A DNA stretch of 64,000 nucleotides from Luteibacter aegosomaticola (GCF_023078475.1 NZ_CP095741.1:3534001-3598000); one strand, 5' to 3'; shown: positions 55,301 through 63,921, counted from the first letter of the stretch. Translations and numbers: made by a program. The notes: generated by a model from the letters alone, not told the origin.

Positions 55301-57910
55301 CTGCCCGTTGGTCGTCGAGGCAGCCACCGGCTTGGTCGTGATCTTCACCGTGTCCTTGGTGATCTCATAGGTGATGGTGCCCCACATGTCCTGGTCGTAA
55401 TCACCACCGGCGAAGCTGTCTTCCCAAACCGCGTAGAACTTGCCGCTGTTGGTTGTCGCCGTCGTGGTCTGGCTCAGGATCTTGAAATCAACCAGCTGAC
55501 CCCCGCCGATACCATTTCCCACCTTCAAGCGGTAAGCGGGAATGATGGTGATGAACTGGCTCTTCGAGCCAGGGACCGCGATGCGGATCGTCGGCGTATT
55601 CGTCGCCAGCTGCACGCCGAAGGTGTTCACCTTGAGCGATGTGCGGTCGTCGGCCGGCACGATGTCCTCGTTCGTCGACGGATCCTTGCCGAGGTCCATG
55701 ATCCGGTTGATGTGCGCGCCGTATGCCGCGCCCGCCATCAGGTACCCGCCTTGCAACGCCGGCGACTCGGGGCAGATGCCGTAAGCCGCGCTCAGGCCGG
55801 AAATGGTCTTCGCCGAGCACAGCGAATCCTGCGTACCGTTGGTCACGTTACCCACGAACCAGGAATTGCCGTTGATGCCCTCTCCCGTGCCGACCAGGTC
55901 GGTCCAGGCTGAGACGCTCCGCCCGGTATTCAGGTCATCGAAGCCCGTTGTCTGGTCGGTATCGTAGCTCAGCGAGCTCGCGTTGAAGTTAATGACGTTC
56001 AGCGCAGCACAGAAGTTGGCCTGGGTGACGGGCTTGTTCCACGTCGCGACGGTCAGGCCGATCGTGGCGTCTTCGGTACCGGATTTGAACGCATCGTTCG
56101 GCGCTGCCTTGCCGGCCAGGTAACGCAAGGTTTCAATATAGCTTTCCGCCATCGGGTTACCCCACGACGAGCAGTTACCTTCTTTAACGTAGCCTGACGG
56201 AGGACTGGCGGCCGAGGAAATGCCGATCTGCTGGTACGTACAACCGTTGGCGCCGGTCGCGCCGTAGTTGTTGCCGTTGTTATAAAGGTACCCGTAGATG
56301 CGAAGCGCGTTGACGTTCTTGATGATGCCCTTGATACCGCTATCGGTACGAATGACGCCCGTGGCCGGGTCGATTTCGTTGGAGATAAAGTCGCCCGTGT
56401 TCGTACCCGCATCGGGAAGCGCCGCACGCAGCACGCCGCCCGATGCATTCTTGTCGAAGCTCGGCGTCACCAGGCCAAACTTGATCGTGCCCGCCTCACC
56501 GTACTTTTGCAGGAGGCCCACCGGTTTGAGTGTCGGCGTCGCGGCCTTGTCGTCCGGATACTTCTTGCAGTTCTCGGCACCAAGGAGGTTGGCGACGCAG
56601 ACACGCACGCGAGCGTTGAGCTGCGCCCAATCCGTACCGTTAACACCGGTGTTTGCAGGATTTTCGGCCGCCGAACTCAAGCCGGAAAAAGCATAACGGT
56701 TGCCGTTACTAAAGAGGCCGTCAGCGAAGCCACCCTGCGCCACTGAAGCCTCGCTACGCCACTGGCATTGCTTGCTTTCGTTCGACGCCCAAAGCGCCAT
56801 GTCACCCACGGCGACACGAATCAACGGGGCGGACGTATCGCCCTGCGACGTGGTCGGGCTGTTGGTTCCCACGGGAGTCGTGTTGCAGAAGCTGATACCA
56901 CCCTGGCGCGTCAGGTTGGTTACCTTCCACGACGACATGCCGCCCAGGATTTTCAGGCAGCTATCGACCGTACCGCACGAGGCAGCCAGGCTGCCGCTGA
57001 ACATCCCTGCCTGAACGCGAAATTCGGCGCGGTCCTTGTTGGCATTGGTGACGTAGGACGAATCGGCGCCAGCAAGCCACTTGCCGTTACCATCCTGCCA
57101 CGAGTAGTTGAGGTACCGAAGCGGCGCATCAAGCGTCAACGTGCCCGCCGTGCTCGTACCTTCGAAACGGAACTGATCACCGGGCTGCCCCGCAAGGGCT
57201 CCGGGAAATTTCTTCGTGCGAAGGAGCCAGTAATTATTACTATTTTCGCTGTAGGTGCCGTTACCGGAGTAGAAGATATCGCCCACTTTTGAGGTCGAAT
57301 ACGCGGCGACCGCCGTAGGGCTGAACGTCGTGAGCTGATTGATGTCCGAGCCGTTGTAGTACTTCGCGAACGAGTGCGCATCCATCGGAAGGTGCGCGCG
57401 TTCGAGGATCGTCTTGCCGGTTGACGAAGCATCATCGGTGGAACGATAGCCGCCGTAAAGAATCTGGCGAACTTCGTCCATACGGGTCATCGACACCCAG
57501 TTCAGGAAGTTGCCCGACCACGCAGATGTGCAGTAATGACCCGTGGCCAACGCCGAAGGCGAGAAATAGCCATCGGTAGCGCTGTACGTATAGCACTTGG
57601 TGTTATCGAAGTAGCCCGCGTAATTGACGGAATTCTTGTAAGTCGTGTCGATCACCTGATCGTTGTCAAGATCGGTGAAGTCGTTATACGCCTTGTAAAA
57701 CAACTGGTGGTCACGCGAGAGGTTCAGCATGACGAGCGGCGCGGCACCCGCGACGCCCAGCGGCGGATCCACCGCGTAGGCACCTGCCTGCTGGTTGGTC
57801 GGCGAGATCGAGGTGGCGTGGGCTTCGGGCACGCCGGCGAACAGCGTGCCGACGATCGCGGCAAACGCGCCAGCGAACAATCCGGATCGGGTGAGGCGAA
57901 AAAGATTCAT
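52370..57910 (-). CDS. pilY1: PilY1-type pilus tip adhesin
   Basis: An 1846-residue secreted protein: signal peptide ending EAHA, a long variable N-terminal region (about residues 30-950) and a C-terminal PilY1 beta-propeller (MVYVGANDGMIHAFNGG, EVWAYVPGNELPHLRWL). Two calcium loops are visible, at residues from 1077 (DGNHNGQLDDYN) and from 1170 (DSNLNGKVDAGE), the latter the classical regulatory site. Family members sit at the pilus tip, prime assembly and mediate adhesion and surface sensing. Longer than P. aeruginosa PilY1 (about 1160). ATG 57910 with AGGA is preferred to GTG 57913. Confidence 0.94.
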   Translation of the reverse strand: MNLFRLTRSGLFAGAFAAIVGTLFAGVPEAHATSISPTNQQAGAYAVDPPLGVAGAAPLVMLNLSRDHQLFYKAYNDFTDLDNDQVIDTTYKNSVNYAGYFDNTKCYTYSATDGYFSPSALATGHYCTSAWSGNFLNWVSMTRMDEVRQILYGGYRSTDDASSTGKTILERAHLPMDAHSFAKYYNGSDINQLTTFSPTAVAAYSTSKVGDIFYSGNGTYSENSNNYWLLRTKKFPGALAGQPGDQFRFEGTSTAGTLTLDAPLRYLNYSWQDGNGKWLAGADSSYVTNANKDRAEFRVQAGMFSGSLAASCGTVDSCLKILGGMSSWKVTNLTRQGGISFCNTTPVGTNSPTTSQGDTSAPLIRVAVGDMALWASNESKQCQWRSEASVAQGGFADGLFSNGNRYAFSGLSSAAENPANTGVNGTDWAQLNARVRVCVANLLGAENCKKYPDDKAATPTLKPVGLLQKYGEAGTIKFGLVTPSFDKNASGGVLRAALPDAGTNTGDFISNEIDPATGVIRTDSGIKGIIKNVNALRIYGYLYNNGNNYGATGANGCTYQQIGISSAASPPSGYVKEGNCSSWGNPMAESYIETLRYLAGKAAPNDAFKSGTEDATIGLTVATWNKPVTQANFCAALNVINFNASSLSYDTDQTTGFDDLNTGRSVSAWTDLVGTGEGINGNSWFVGNVTNGTQDSLCSAKTISGLSAAYGICPESPALQGGYLMAGAAYGAHINRIMDLGKDPSTNEDIVPADDRTSLKVNTFGVQLATNTPTIRIAVPGSKSQFITIIPAYRLKVGNGIGGGQLVDFKILSQTTTATTNSGKFYAVWEDSFAGGDYDQDMWGTITYEITKDTVKITTKPVAASTTNGQGFGYVISGTTQDGPHFHSGIYNFQYKDPTSIKVQDTSGNSLLGNGVIDNGGGCNNCQVTDPATVGVYKVGSTNASALSDPLLYAAKWGGFRADPTKPDGTDTPANDADPNDITKWSSAGNGGVPDNYFLVTDPGKLQTSLDALFRKILAKVASGTAAATVATSANGTGVTYQALYEGERTDTSGRRATWIGSLTGLWTDQHGLLREDGNHNGQLDDYNTDPVITYTYQTGGGKTVANRFSSSSNDTFIPSGSTIVELSDLNTLWNVRTQLFDPAMVAGTQRTYTTAETPANGRYVFTWIDSNLNGKVDAGEVVPFAWDSAGKTSFNSNNFRYLNTNTAAEAQNIISWIRGVEVSGMRNRTVDFGTATAQLGRVARLGDIVNSTPLAVGAPSESYDLLYNDSSYAAFRDYYRYRRQMVYVGANDGMIHAFNGGFYNTSCQRFTTQPSGAVCTATNHNVADTVVKAMTAHPLGAEVWAYVPGNELPHLRWLTDPNYSHTYYVDGSPVAFDVKTFTPDDTVHINGWGTVLVVPFRLGGGSITVPTSTDTKDPKPFTAQSSYVVLDVTNPEAQPRVLAELSFPGTWTTSAPAMAVVRDPSDAKDAPNKFFLALGSGPTDITRVGSTQNLKVNVYDMADLTAATPAINPKVFDLGTVNEVGKTSFAGDLIASDFNLDDKAEAFYFGSVFDRGSNNSEFGGHFWKIAINGDPAPANWTASLMLNMSDATLAPAGMPVTVRPTLARNDRGAPMAFFGTGRLFSSTDKATAGQQRIFGLIDTSLLTSGDPQASTKVTLSNLVNVTGLNIFANQSITGTDDNPLIPKGTATFDALQAIFDSSGVAGWYRNLQVNSTNPSERVVSAQTLLGDILLTATYIPGTSICTGLGASYLIGSNYKTGTASPTAPIFGTGSNGRISDSMSLGQGMPAPPSLHAGDNTSDRNGSKTVTACTQTSTGAIVCKDVATLNPVTSGETSWREPLGNK

Positions 57911-57927
57911 CACTAGTCCTTGGGCGA

Positions 57928-58623
57928 TCAGTTACGGATCGTCTGCTCGTATTGCGTATGCGTGATCGCGACACCGTTACCCGGCACCTGCGCGACACTG
58001 CGAATTTCGAAGTACAAGGCTGCCCCACCGCCCGCCGAGCCGATGCCCAGGCCACGGTAACCGGCCGCCTGCGCACCACCCGCACCCGACTTGAGCACGG
58101 AACCATCCGGCACCACGGCGATCTGGGCCGTCATGTTGGCCGAGCACGTGGACGACGACGAATCGCAGACGGCCAGCACTACATCGGGGTGCCAGGTCGT
58201 CGCGTCATACAGGGTTTCCTTCGGCAGCGTGCCGCCAGCGCAGGCCCCCTGCAGGGGGCCGTAGAAGAGGCTTACCTTCCCTTCGCAGTCCTTCTGCAGC
58301 GCCGTCGCCAGCTTGCTGTAGAGCGTCGGGGCCATCTGCGTGCTGAAGGTGAACTCCGAATCGTTCACCGTGCCGCCCATGGCGCTCGGCCAGCCGCGTT
58401 CAAACACGTGCTGGTCAAACAGGGACAGTGGCACGCTGCGCAGGGCTTCCGATGCCTCAAACGCTTCTTCGTGGCGAGCCGTGTTCGAACCCAGGCGCAT
58501 CTCGACCAGGGTGCCGCGCATGGCCATCACGGCCACGATCGAAAGGATCAGCAGGAAAACCATGCCGATGAAAAGCGCGATACCGCGCTGTGCATGCATG
58601 GCGTGGTGGCGTGGCATGGGCAT
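57928..58623 (-). CDS. pilX: PilX minor pilin assembly protein
   Basis: A 231-residue PilX: leader-like HAQRGIALFIGMVFLLILSIVAVMAMRGTLVEMRLGSNTARHEEAFEASEAL, the conserved PilX N-terminal stretch, followed by a beta-rich globular part with several Cys. The ATG at 58623 overlaps the pilW stop (TAATG); a second ATG two codons later is also possible. Part of the tip-priming complex. Confidence 0.92.
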   Translation of the reverse strand: MPMPRHHAMHAQRGIALFIGMVFLLILSIVAVMAMRGTLVEMRLGSNTARHEEAFEASEALRSVPLSLFDQHVFERGWPSAMGGTVNDSEFTFSTQMAPTLYSKLATALQKDCEGKVSLFYGPLQGACAGGTLPKETLYDATTWHPDVVLAVCDSSSSTCSANMTAQIAVVPDGSVLKSGAGGAQAAGYRGLGIGSAGGGAALYFEIRSVAQVPGNGVAITHTQYEQTIRN

Positions 58624-59741
58624 TATCCCCTCACCCGGTTACGGAGGAGCACGACCTGCTGGCTGAGGATGCGTGCGTACTGTTGGGGCTGGTCGCCATA
58701 GGCGCCGGAAAGTGCCTTGCTGCAACCGTTTGTGACGGCTGTATCCGGGTAAGAGACCGCGCCGGTATCGTCGATCTTGTAGGCACAGTGCCCGGTCAGG
58801 TCGAACTCGCCCGAGTGCTTGATCGACATGTCGCGCGATGCGGCGCGTGCCACGAACGTCGTCCGCACCTGGGTCACGTTCTGCCAGTCGGTCGTGGCGG
58901 CGGGCCCGAACGCGGTCTGCCCCGGCGGGTTCGCGCCGTTATCAACCCGCGAGGCGTATTCGAAGGAGAGCTGTTCAATACCATCCACGACCACTTCGGA
59001 AACGAGCTTGCCCGTGGCGTCCATGCGCATCCGTACCAGCGATGGTGAGGGCGCGCCGCCATCCGAGGTAGCGCTGCACTTGTCAGCCCCTCCCAGGTCA
59101 GCGCACGGACGCAGGTAGTACATCTCGAACTGATAGGGGTATACGTAGCGACCAGACGTGACCGAAAGCGGTGCGGCGGGTACGGCGGCATCCTTGCGGA
59201 ACAGCGCCGCCTGCTGGCCAAGGCCTGCCACGAGGAACACGCTCGTGGTGTTGGGCACGGCGCTGGCGTCGCCATTGAAATCCTGCGTATCGGGACCCTT
59301 GTCCGGGTCGTAGCCGATCACATCGGCATAGCGCACCACGAGGACATCGGAGCCCTTGACGTAGTTCGCCGGGTCCACGCAATCCTTGATCGGAAAGTCT
59401 TCACCGCCGTCGTAACCGTAGACACCATTCTGCATGGCGCCGGGGCCAACGCTCATGACGAATGCGCCGTTGCAGTCGCCATCACCGCCAATGCCGGCGG
59501 TATCCGTCAGGGCCGTGATCTTGTCGGGCTTGGTACCACCCCAGAAATCCGCCATGCGCAACGACCACGAAAGCCTTGCCGAAGCGAAGCGGATGTTTTC
59601 CTGGTTGAAATTGTTCGACTGCTGCAAGGTGAAGGCCTGCCGGCTGGCCATAAGCACGCTGACAAGGCCGCCGACCACGATCAGGCCAATGACCAGCGCG
59701 ATCATCAGTTCGACAAGGGAGAAGCCCGACTGTTTACGCAT
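58623..59741 (-). CDS. pilW: PilW minor pilin assembly protein
   Basis: A 372-residue pilin-like protein with leader MRKQSG|FSLVELMIALVIGLIVVGGLVSVLMASRQAF and the PilW middle motif NNFNQENIRFASARLSWSLRMADFWGG. ATG 59741 has GAGG upstream and gives a normal-length leader; ATG 59756, overlapping the pilV stop as ATGA, adds five residues. Forms the minor pilin tip complex with PilV, PilX and PilY1. Confidence 0.93.
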   Translation of the reverse strand: MRKQSGFSLVELMIALVIGLIVVGGLVSVLMASRQAFTLQQSNNFNQENIRFASARLSWSLRMADFWGGTKPDKITALTDTAGIGGDGDCNGAFVMSVGPGAMQNGVYGYDGGEDFPIKDCVDPANYVKGSDVLVVRYADVIGYDPDKGPDTQDFNGDASAVPNTTSVFLVAGLGQQAALFRKDAAVPAAPLSVTSGRYVYPYQFEMYYLRPCADLGGADKCSATSDGGAPSPSLVRMRMDATGKLVSEVVVDGIEQLSFEYASRVDNGANPPGQTAFGPAATTDWQNVTQVRTTFVARAASRDMSIKHSGEFDLTGHCAYKIDDTGAVSYPDTAVTNGCSKALSGAYGDQPQQYARILSQQVVLLRNRVRG

Positions 59742-59752
59742 GGTGTGGGGCC

Positions 59753-60259
59753 TCATTGCAGGTACGTGAAGCTGTAGGACTGGCTGGCGCTGGCATCCGC
59801 GTTATCCGCGACGCCGGTCCATGAGACGCGGATGACCAACGTGCCCAACGAGGCGTCCTTGGTCACCGTGGCGACCTTGCCGCCAGTCGGCGGCGGGGGG
59901 AGGTTGGCGGCCAAGGCGAGTTGCCAGCAGGCCAGGTCGCGCTTGGCGACGTCGGCCGGGGTCGTCAGGTTGGTCGTGGCGCAGTCGTCCTTCGAATAGG
60001 TCTTCGACCCGTCGTACAGGTAGGCGCTAGCGCTGCCATCGGCGGGGATCGCGACCGACGCATTGGCCCGCATGGACTCGGCGAGGCTGCGAGCCAGCAC
60101 GATGGCGGCGGTCCGCGAGCTCGAATCCTTGGTGAACTGCGCGCCGCGCATCTGCAGCATGGCAATACCGAGCAGGCCAACGCTGAAGACCAGCACGGCG
60201 ACCATGACTTCGATAAGCGACACGCCGCGCTCGGCGCGCAGCGTCGTGATATGGGCCAC
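59753..60259 (-). CDS. pilV: PilV minor pilin
   Basis: A 168-residue pilin: leader TTLRAERG|VSLIEVMVAVLVFSVGLLGIAMLQMRGAQFTKDSSSRTAAIVLARSLAE, typical of PilV, with unusual Val at +1 but Glu+5 retained. GTG 60259 has GGGGAG six to nine bases upstream. First gene of the seven-gene unit pilV-W-X-Y1-E-DUF4124-gspH. Confidence 0.92.
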   Translation of the reverse strand: MAHITTLRAERGVSLIEVMVAVLVFSVGLLGIAMLQMRGAQFTKDSSSRTAAIVLARSLAESMRANASVAIPADGSASAYLYDGSKTYSKDDCATTNLTTPADVAKRDLACWQLALAANLPPPPTGGKVATVTKDASLGTLVIRVSWTGVADNADASASQSYSFTYLQ

Positions 60260-60461
60260 GTTGGCTCCCCCCAACCTTTCGGACAGATGCAACGTAGCTC
60301 GTCTGATCGGGAATGCCAGCGCGCGCCGACGTGCGGTCAGAGAATGCCGATAAGCGGTAGGCGGCCGCCCAAGGCCATTGCCATGAGGCCGTAGCCCGGG
60401 AATAACACGACGGTCACGACCCGGCCGCGAAAATACCCCGGTCCCGCAGGAGTGCCCGACC

Positions 60462-60725
60462 GTGCTAGCGCAATACGTCCACACCGCCCATGAAGCGCTC
60501 TACCGCATCGTCAGCCATGGCCGGCGTTGGCGAGCACTGTGCGCCGACCAGGAGTTGGGCCGGTTCGATACGGCCGACGAAGCGGTGCGCAGCCTGCGTG
60601 AAACCCAGCCGGCCGCCCGCCTGCCACGCCGGTTGGCGGATTGGCGCTTCCTGCCCGCCGGCGCGCTTGCCCACCTGCCGCCGCCGACCCCGTCGGCACT
60701 GGCCCGGCTGGCCAGCGCCGCCTAA
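60462..60725 (+). CDS. Small hypothetical protein
   Basis: Eighty-seven residues from GTG 60462 with AGGAG upstream. It has an N-terminal alpha/beta part (YRIVSHGRRWRALCADQELGRFDTADEAVRSL) resembling small strand-helix proteins, then a basic Pro-rich tail. No family recognised. Two bases separate its end from the convergent hypothetical gene. Confidence 0.5.
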   Translation: MLAQYVHTAHEALYRIVSHGRRWRALCADQELGRFDTADEAVRSLRETQPAARLPRRLADWRFLPAGALAHLPPPTPSALARLASAA

Positions 60726-60727
60726 GG

Positions 60728-60925
60728 TCAGCTCTGCTCGATCAGTGCATCAACTGCCTGCTCGGCGTGCCGGAGCAGGTCGTCCACGGAATCACAGTCC
60801 CTCAACGCCGGGGTAGCGTCTTGCGCACCCACGTTAAGGACTTCCGCCCCGCCCTGTATAACGGTGTAGCCCGTCTCGCTACAGAGGATTTCATAGCCCC
60901 GGTAGCGGTGCACTGGATGATCCAT
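60728..60925 (-). CDS. Small hypothetical protein
   Basis: Sixty-five residues (HRYRGYEILCSETGYTVIQGGAEVLNVG, then an acidic helix LLRHAEQAVDALIEQ). The strand-hairpin plus helix layout resembles the small YfaZ/DUF-type beta hairpin proteins, but nothing is certain. ATG 60925 chosen as the first Met before the folded-looking part; the ribosome binding site is weak. Confidence 0.5.
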   Translation of the reverse strand: MDHPVHRYRGYEILCSETGYTVIQGGAEVLNVGAQDATPALRDCDSVDDLLRHAEQAVDALIEQS

Positions 60926-61063
60926 GAGGTTCCACTCGTGGTTAGGCGAGCCGGCGCTGCCCGTCCTGCCGGCTGGCCAGCAGTGTAAGTACCGCAGCGA
61001 TGAACGCCCCGTGTTCCCACGCCCGGGCGGCATGCACGTTTCAGGCAAAACGCAGCGCTCGGT

Positions 61064-61624
61064 TCAGCTGGGGCGTTGCCACTCACGTGCCAGCATGGCG
61101 TAGATCACGTCATCCACCCATTCCCCGCGGAAGAAATAGCTTTCCACGTGATGGGCTTCCTGGCGAAACCCGAGCGAGCGCAGCAGCGCGATGCTCGCGA
61201 CATTCCTTGGGTCGACGGAACCGACGGACCGGCGGTAACCCCATTCCCTGAACGCGAGATCGAGCATGGCGGCCATGGCTTCGCGGGCGTAGCCCCTGCC
61301 CTGCCGATCCGGCCGCAGCGATAGCCCAAACTCGATGGGATCGTTCGTCGACGCCGGGAAGTGCACGCCCAGATCCCCGACCAGTTCACCCGTGATGCGG
61401 TCGCGCACGGCAAGCTGGCACCACGAATCCTTCGTACCGAATGGCAGTTCCAGCTGCCCATCGATGAAGGTTTCGGCCTCGGCGAGGCTGGCCGGTTTCC
61501 AGCCCTGGTAGCGGGCCACGGCATCGTCACCGCGGTACCCAAACAACACGGGTGCATCACCCGGTTCCAGCCGATTCAGGCGCAGGCGCGCCGTGTCGAT
61601 CGCCATATCCTGTGTCGCTTGCAT
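61064..61624 (-). CDS. GNAT acetyltransferase, RimJ/RimL type
   Basis: A 186-residue acetyl-CoA N-acetyltransferase: AIDTARLRLNRLEPGDAPVLFGYRGD, EFGLSLRPDRQGRGYAREAMAAMLDLAF with the acetyl-CoA loop QGRGYA, and VDPRNVASIALLRSLGFRQEAHHVESYFFRGEWVDDVIYAMLAREW. The closing segment is the usual RimJ type. Target unknown. ATG 61624 preferred (GAGGGA upstream); ATG 61639 is also in frame. Confidence 0.88.
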   Translation of the reverse strand: MQATQDMAIDTARLRLNRLEPGDAPVLFGYRGDDAVARYQGWKPASLAEAETFIDGQLELPFGTKDSWCQLAVRDRITGELVGDLGVHFPASTNDPIEFGLSLRPDRQGRGYAREAMAAMLDLAFREWGYRRSVGSVDPRNVASIALLRSLGFRQEAHHVESYFFRGEWVDDVIYAMLAREWQRPS

Positions 61625-61738
61625 GCATCCCTCGCACATGTTTTTACGCAGCTGTTACCCAAAAACCGCCCGTGCCGGGCAGCGTTTTTACGCATCCCAC
61701 CAAGATACTGGCCGCACCTTTCCAAGGGAACACCACCG

Positions 61739-62170
61739 ATGTCGATCCTCGTGATCACAGGCCCGTGCGGCGATGCACAAGGTGCGCCGCTCGCCGATGC
61801 AGCCATGTGCAGGTTGTGGGAGCGCGCGCAGTCGGCCGGCGTGGACCTGTGCTGGCGGCCGTGCAGGGACTTCGCCGAACTGGGCAGCTGCCTGAGCGCC
61901 AGCAATGATGCGGAGCTTGTGTTGCTCGATGTGGATGCCGACATGGTGCCGGCCAGCCAGGTGGCCTGCGTACGCGAGGCACTGTCTGCCCTGCCCGTCC
62001 CATACATCGAGATCCACGATGACAGCCGGGAAACCGATGCCTGCGCGCTCGCGCCGGGGCACCCTTCGCTGGTGAGCGTGGTGGTGCCGGGCGATGCGGC
62101 CGCGGGCTATGACATGGCGCTGTCGATCGGGCTGCGTTACCTGGCCCAGGGAGCACGCGCCGCAGCGTGA
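61739..62170 (+). CDS. Degenerate type II 3-dehydroquinase (AroQ)-like protein
   Basis: A 143-residue protein with the length and strand-helix order of AroQ: ILVITGPCG in place of ILVLNGPNLN, a helix with a following strand ELVLLDVDA in place of the INPGAYTHTS strand, PVPYIEIHDD in place of PVVEVHLSN, and VVVPGDAAAGYDMALSIGLRYLA in place of the terminal GxGxxGYxxAL helix. Glu91 and His93 persist, but the catalytic Tyr, the Asn and second His of NPxAYTHTS and the Arg lid are gone. It probably no longer dehydrates dehydroquinate. AAGGGA precedes ATG 61739. Confidence 0.7.
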   Translation: MSILVITGPCGDAQGAPLADAAMCRLWERAQSAGVDLCWRPCRDFAELGSCLSASNDAELVLLDVDADMVPASQVACVREALSALPVPYIEIHDDSRETDACALAPGHPSLVSVVVPGDAAAGYDMALSIGLRYLAQGARAAA

Positions 62171-62184
62171 TCTGGCAGGACTGG

Positions 62185-62208
62185 ATCGCGCGCAAGCGCG
62201 CTCCTACA
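62185..62208 (-). repeat. REP element
   Basis: Minus-orientation copy of the family: ATCGCGCGCAAGCGCGCTCC then TACA, 14 bases after the AroQ-like gene stop. Confidence 0.85.
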
Positions 62209-62216
62209 GGGCAAAA

Positions 62217-62240
62217 AAAAACCCGCGCTAGCGGGTTTTT
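62217..62240. terminator. Intrinsic terminator between the AroQ-like gene and tRNA-Thr
   Basis: Stem AAAACCCGC/GCGGGTTTT with a GCTA loop, A tract on the left and T tract on the right; works in both directions. Confidence 0.88.
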
Positions 62241-62282
62241 CCATTGCTTCCACGAACGCGCCACGGCAATCGGGGAAGTGTT

Positions 62283-62358
62283 TGGTGCCGGAAATAGGAA
62301 TCGAACCTACGACCTCATCATTACGAATGACGCGCTCTACCAACTGAGCTATTCCGGC
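62283..62358 (-). tRNA. tRNA-Thr (anticodon CGT)
   Basis: Minus-strand cloverleaf: acceptor GCCGGAA/TTCCGGC, anticodon loop TTCGTAA in stem CGTCA/TGATG, T loop TTCGATT, encoded CCA. Reads ACG codons. Confidence 0.95.
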
Positions 62359-62401
62359 GAGACGCGGAATTCTAGGGGACATGAGCCCCCTGTGCAAGGC
62401 C

Positions 62402-63343
62402 TCAGGAGGCCAGGCGCAATTCCTTGGGCAGCGCGAACGTGATGCTCTCGGCCTCGCCATCCAGCTCGCTGACCGAGCCGGCGCCCCACGATTGCAGGCG
62501 GGCGATGACTTCCTTCACCAGCTTCTCGGGTGCGGAGGCACCTGCAGTGACGCCGATACGGGTCCTGCCCTCAATCCAGGCCTTCTCGATGTGTTCCGCG
62601 CCATCGATGAGATAGGACGGAACGCCCTGCTTCTCCGCCAGCTCGCGCAGGCGATTGGAATTGGAGCTGTTCACGGAACCGACGACCAGCACGAGGTCGA
62701 CCGCATCGGCCAGGCGACGCACGGCGTCCTGGCGGTTCTGCGTGGCGTAGCAGATATCGTCCTTGCGCGGACCTTCGATGGAAGCGAACTTGGCGCGCAA
62801 GGCCTTGATGATGGCGATGGTGTCATCGACCGACAGCGTCGTCTGGGTGACGAAGGCGAGCTTTTCCGGCTGGCCGGGCACCAGTTCCGCCACGTCCTCG
62901 ACCGATTCGACCAGATAGATATTGCCCGGGTTGCCCCGGTTCCACTGCCCCATCGTGCCTTCCACCTCGGGGTGGCCGGCGTGGCCGATCAGGACCACGT
63001 CGTGGCCCGCGCGACCCAGGCGGGCGACCTCCATATGCACCTTGGTGACCAGCGGGCACGTGGCGTCGAAGACGCGCAGGCCACGGCGGTCGGCTTCCTC
63101 ACGGACGGCCTTGGGCACGCCGTGGGCGCTGAAGATAACGGTGGAGTTATCCGGCACTTCGTCGAGCTCTTCGACGAACACGGCGCCATCGGCGCGCAGG
63201 CGCTCGACGACGTAGCGGTTGTGCACCACTTCGTGGCGGACGTAGATCGGCGCGCCGTATGACTCGAGCGCACGCTCGACGATGGCGATGGCGCGATCGA
63301 CGCCGGCGCAGAAGCCGCGGGGGTTAGCGAGGAGGATATCCAT
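62402..63343 (-). CDS. ispH: 4-hydroxy-3-methylbut-2-enyl diphosphate reductase
   Basis: A 313-residue iron-sulfur enzyme making IPP and DMAPP in the MEP pathway. The three cluster Cys are visible (Cys12 in [12 protein letters not shown], one in [11 protein letters not shown], one in [11 protein letters not shown]), plus [21 protein letters not shown] and [11 protein letters not shown] for substrate binding. Follows lspA after 48 bases that contain a REP element, the usual ileS-lspA-ispH order. Confidence 0.97.
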   Translation of the reverse strand: MDILLANPRGFCAGVDRAIAIVERALESYGAPIYVRHEVVHNRYVVERLRADGAVFVEELDEVPDNSTVIFSAHGVPKAVREEADRRGLRVFDATCPLVTKVHMEVARLGRAGHDVVLIGHAGHPEVEGTMGQWNRGNPGNIYLVESVEDVAELVPGQPEKLAFVTQTTLSVDDTIAIIKALRAKFASIEGPRKDDICYATQNRQDAVRRLADAVDLVLVVGSVNSSNSNRLRELAEKQGVPSYLIDGAEHIEKAWIEGRTRIGVTAGASAPEKLVKEVIARLQSWGAGSVSELDGEAESITFALPKELRLAS

Positions 63344-63372
63344 GCTGGCGATTATCGCATGGGTGCGGGGGG

Positions 63373-63395
63373 ATCGCGCGCAAGCGCGCTCCTAC
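63373..63395 (-). repeat. REP element overlapping the lspA stop codon
   Basis: ATCGCGCGCAAGCGCGCTCC then TAC. The CTA at 63392-63394 within it is the TAG stop of lspA on the minus strand. Confidence 0.85.
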
Positions 63396-63886
63396 CGGGC
63401 TTTGGGCTGGAACAGGCTGAACACGATGAGGCCGGCCGCGCCGACGGAAATGGCGCAATCGGCCACGTTGAACACCGGGAACGGGTAGCTACCGAGATAA
63501 ACCTGGATGAAATCGGTGACCTTGGCGGCGTATACGCGGTCAATGAGATTGCCCAGTGCACCGGAAATGATCATCGCCAACGGGACGGCCGTACGCCAAT
63601 CGCGGCGCGGGGTACGGGAAAGCCACACCGCCAGCACGGCACTGATACCCACGGCCAGCGCAGCGAAGAACCAGCGCTGCCAGCCTGCGCTGTCCGCCAG
63701 GAAACTGAACGCGGCGCCCGTGTTGAACGTGAGCGTCCAGTTCAGGATGCCGGGAATGACCGGGTGCGGCGTCTCGGCCGGCTGCAGCGCGACCAGCGCC
63801 CACCACTTGGTGAGCTGGTCGGCCACGATCAGGCCCAGGGTGAGCCAGAGCCAGCTAAGCGCGTTGGGGCGGGGTCGTTCAGTCAT
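63392..63886 (-). CDS. lspA: Lipoprotein signal peptidase (signal peptidase II)
   Basis: A 164-residue inner-membrane aspartic protease with four helices that cleaves diacylglyceryl-prolipoproteins before the lipid-modified Cys. Conserved LIVADQLTKWW, NTGAAFSFL, the catalytic Asp in GALGNLIDRV and the second Asp in FNVADCAISVG. Lies 35 bases after ileS. Many predicted lipoproteins in this window are its substrates. Confidence 0.97.
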   Translation of the reverse strand: MTERPRPNALSWLWLTLGLIVADQLTKWWALVALQPAETPHPVIPGILNWTLTFNTGAAFSFLADSAGWQRWFFAALAVGISAVLAVWLSRTPRRDWRTAVPLAMIISGALGNLIDRVYAAKVTDFIQVYLGSYPFPVFNVADCAISVGAAGLIVFSLFQPKAR

Positions 63887-63921
63887 TCAGAAAGCCAGTA
63901 GATAAGTTAACCCCCGCTGGT

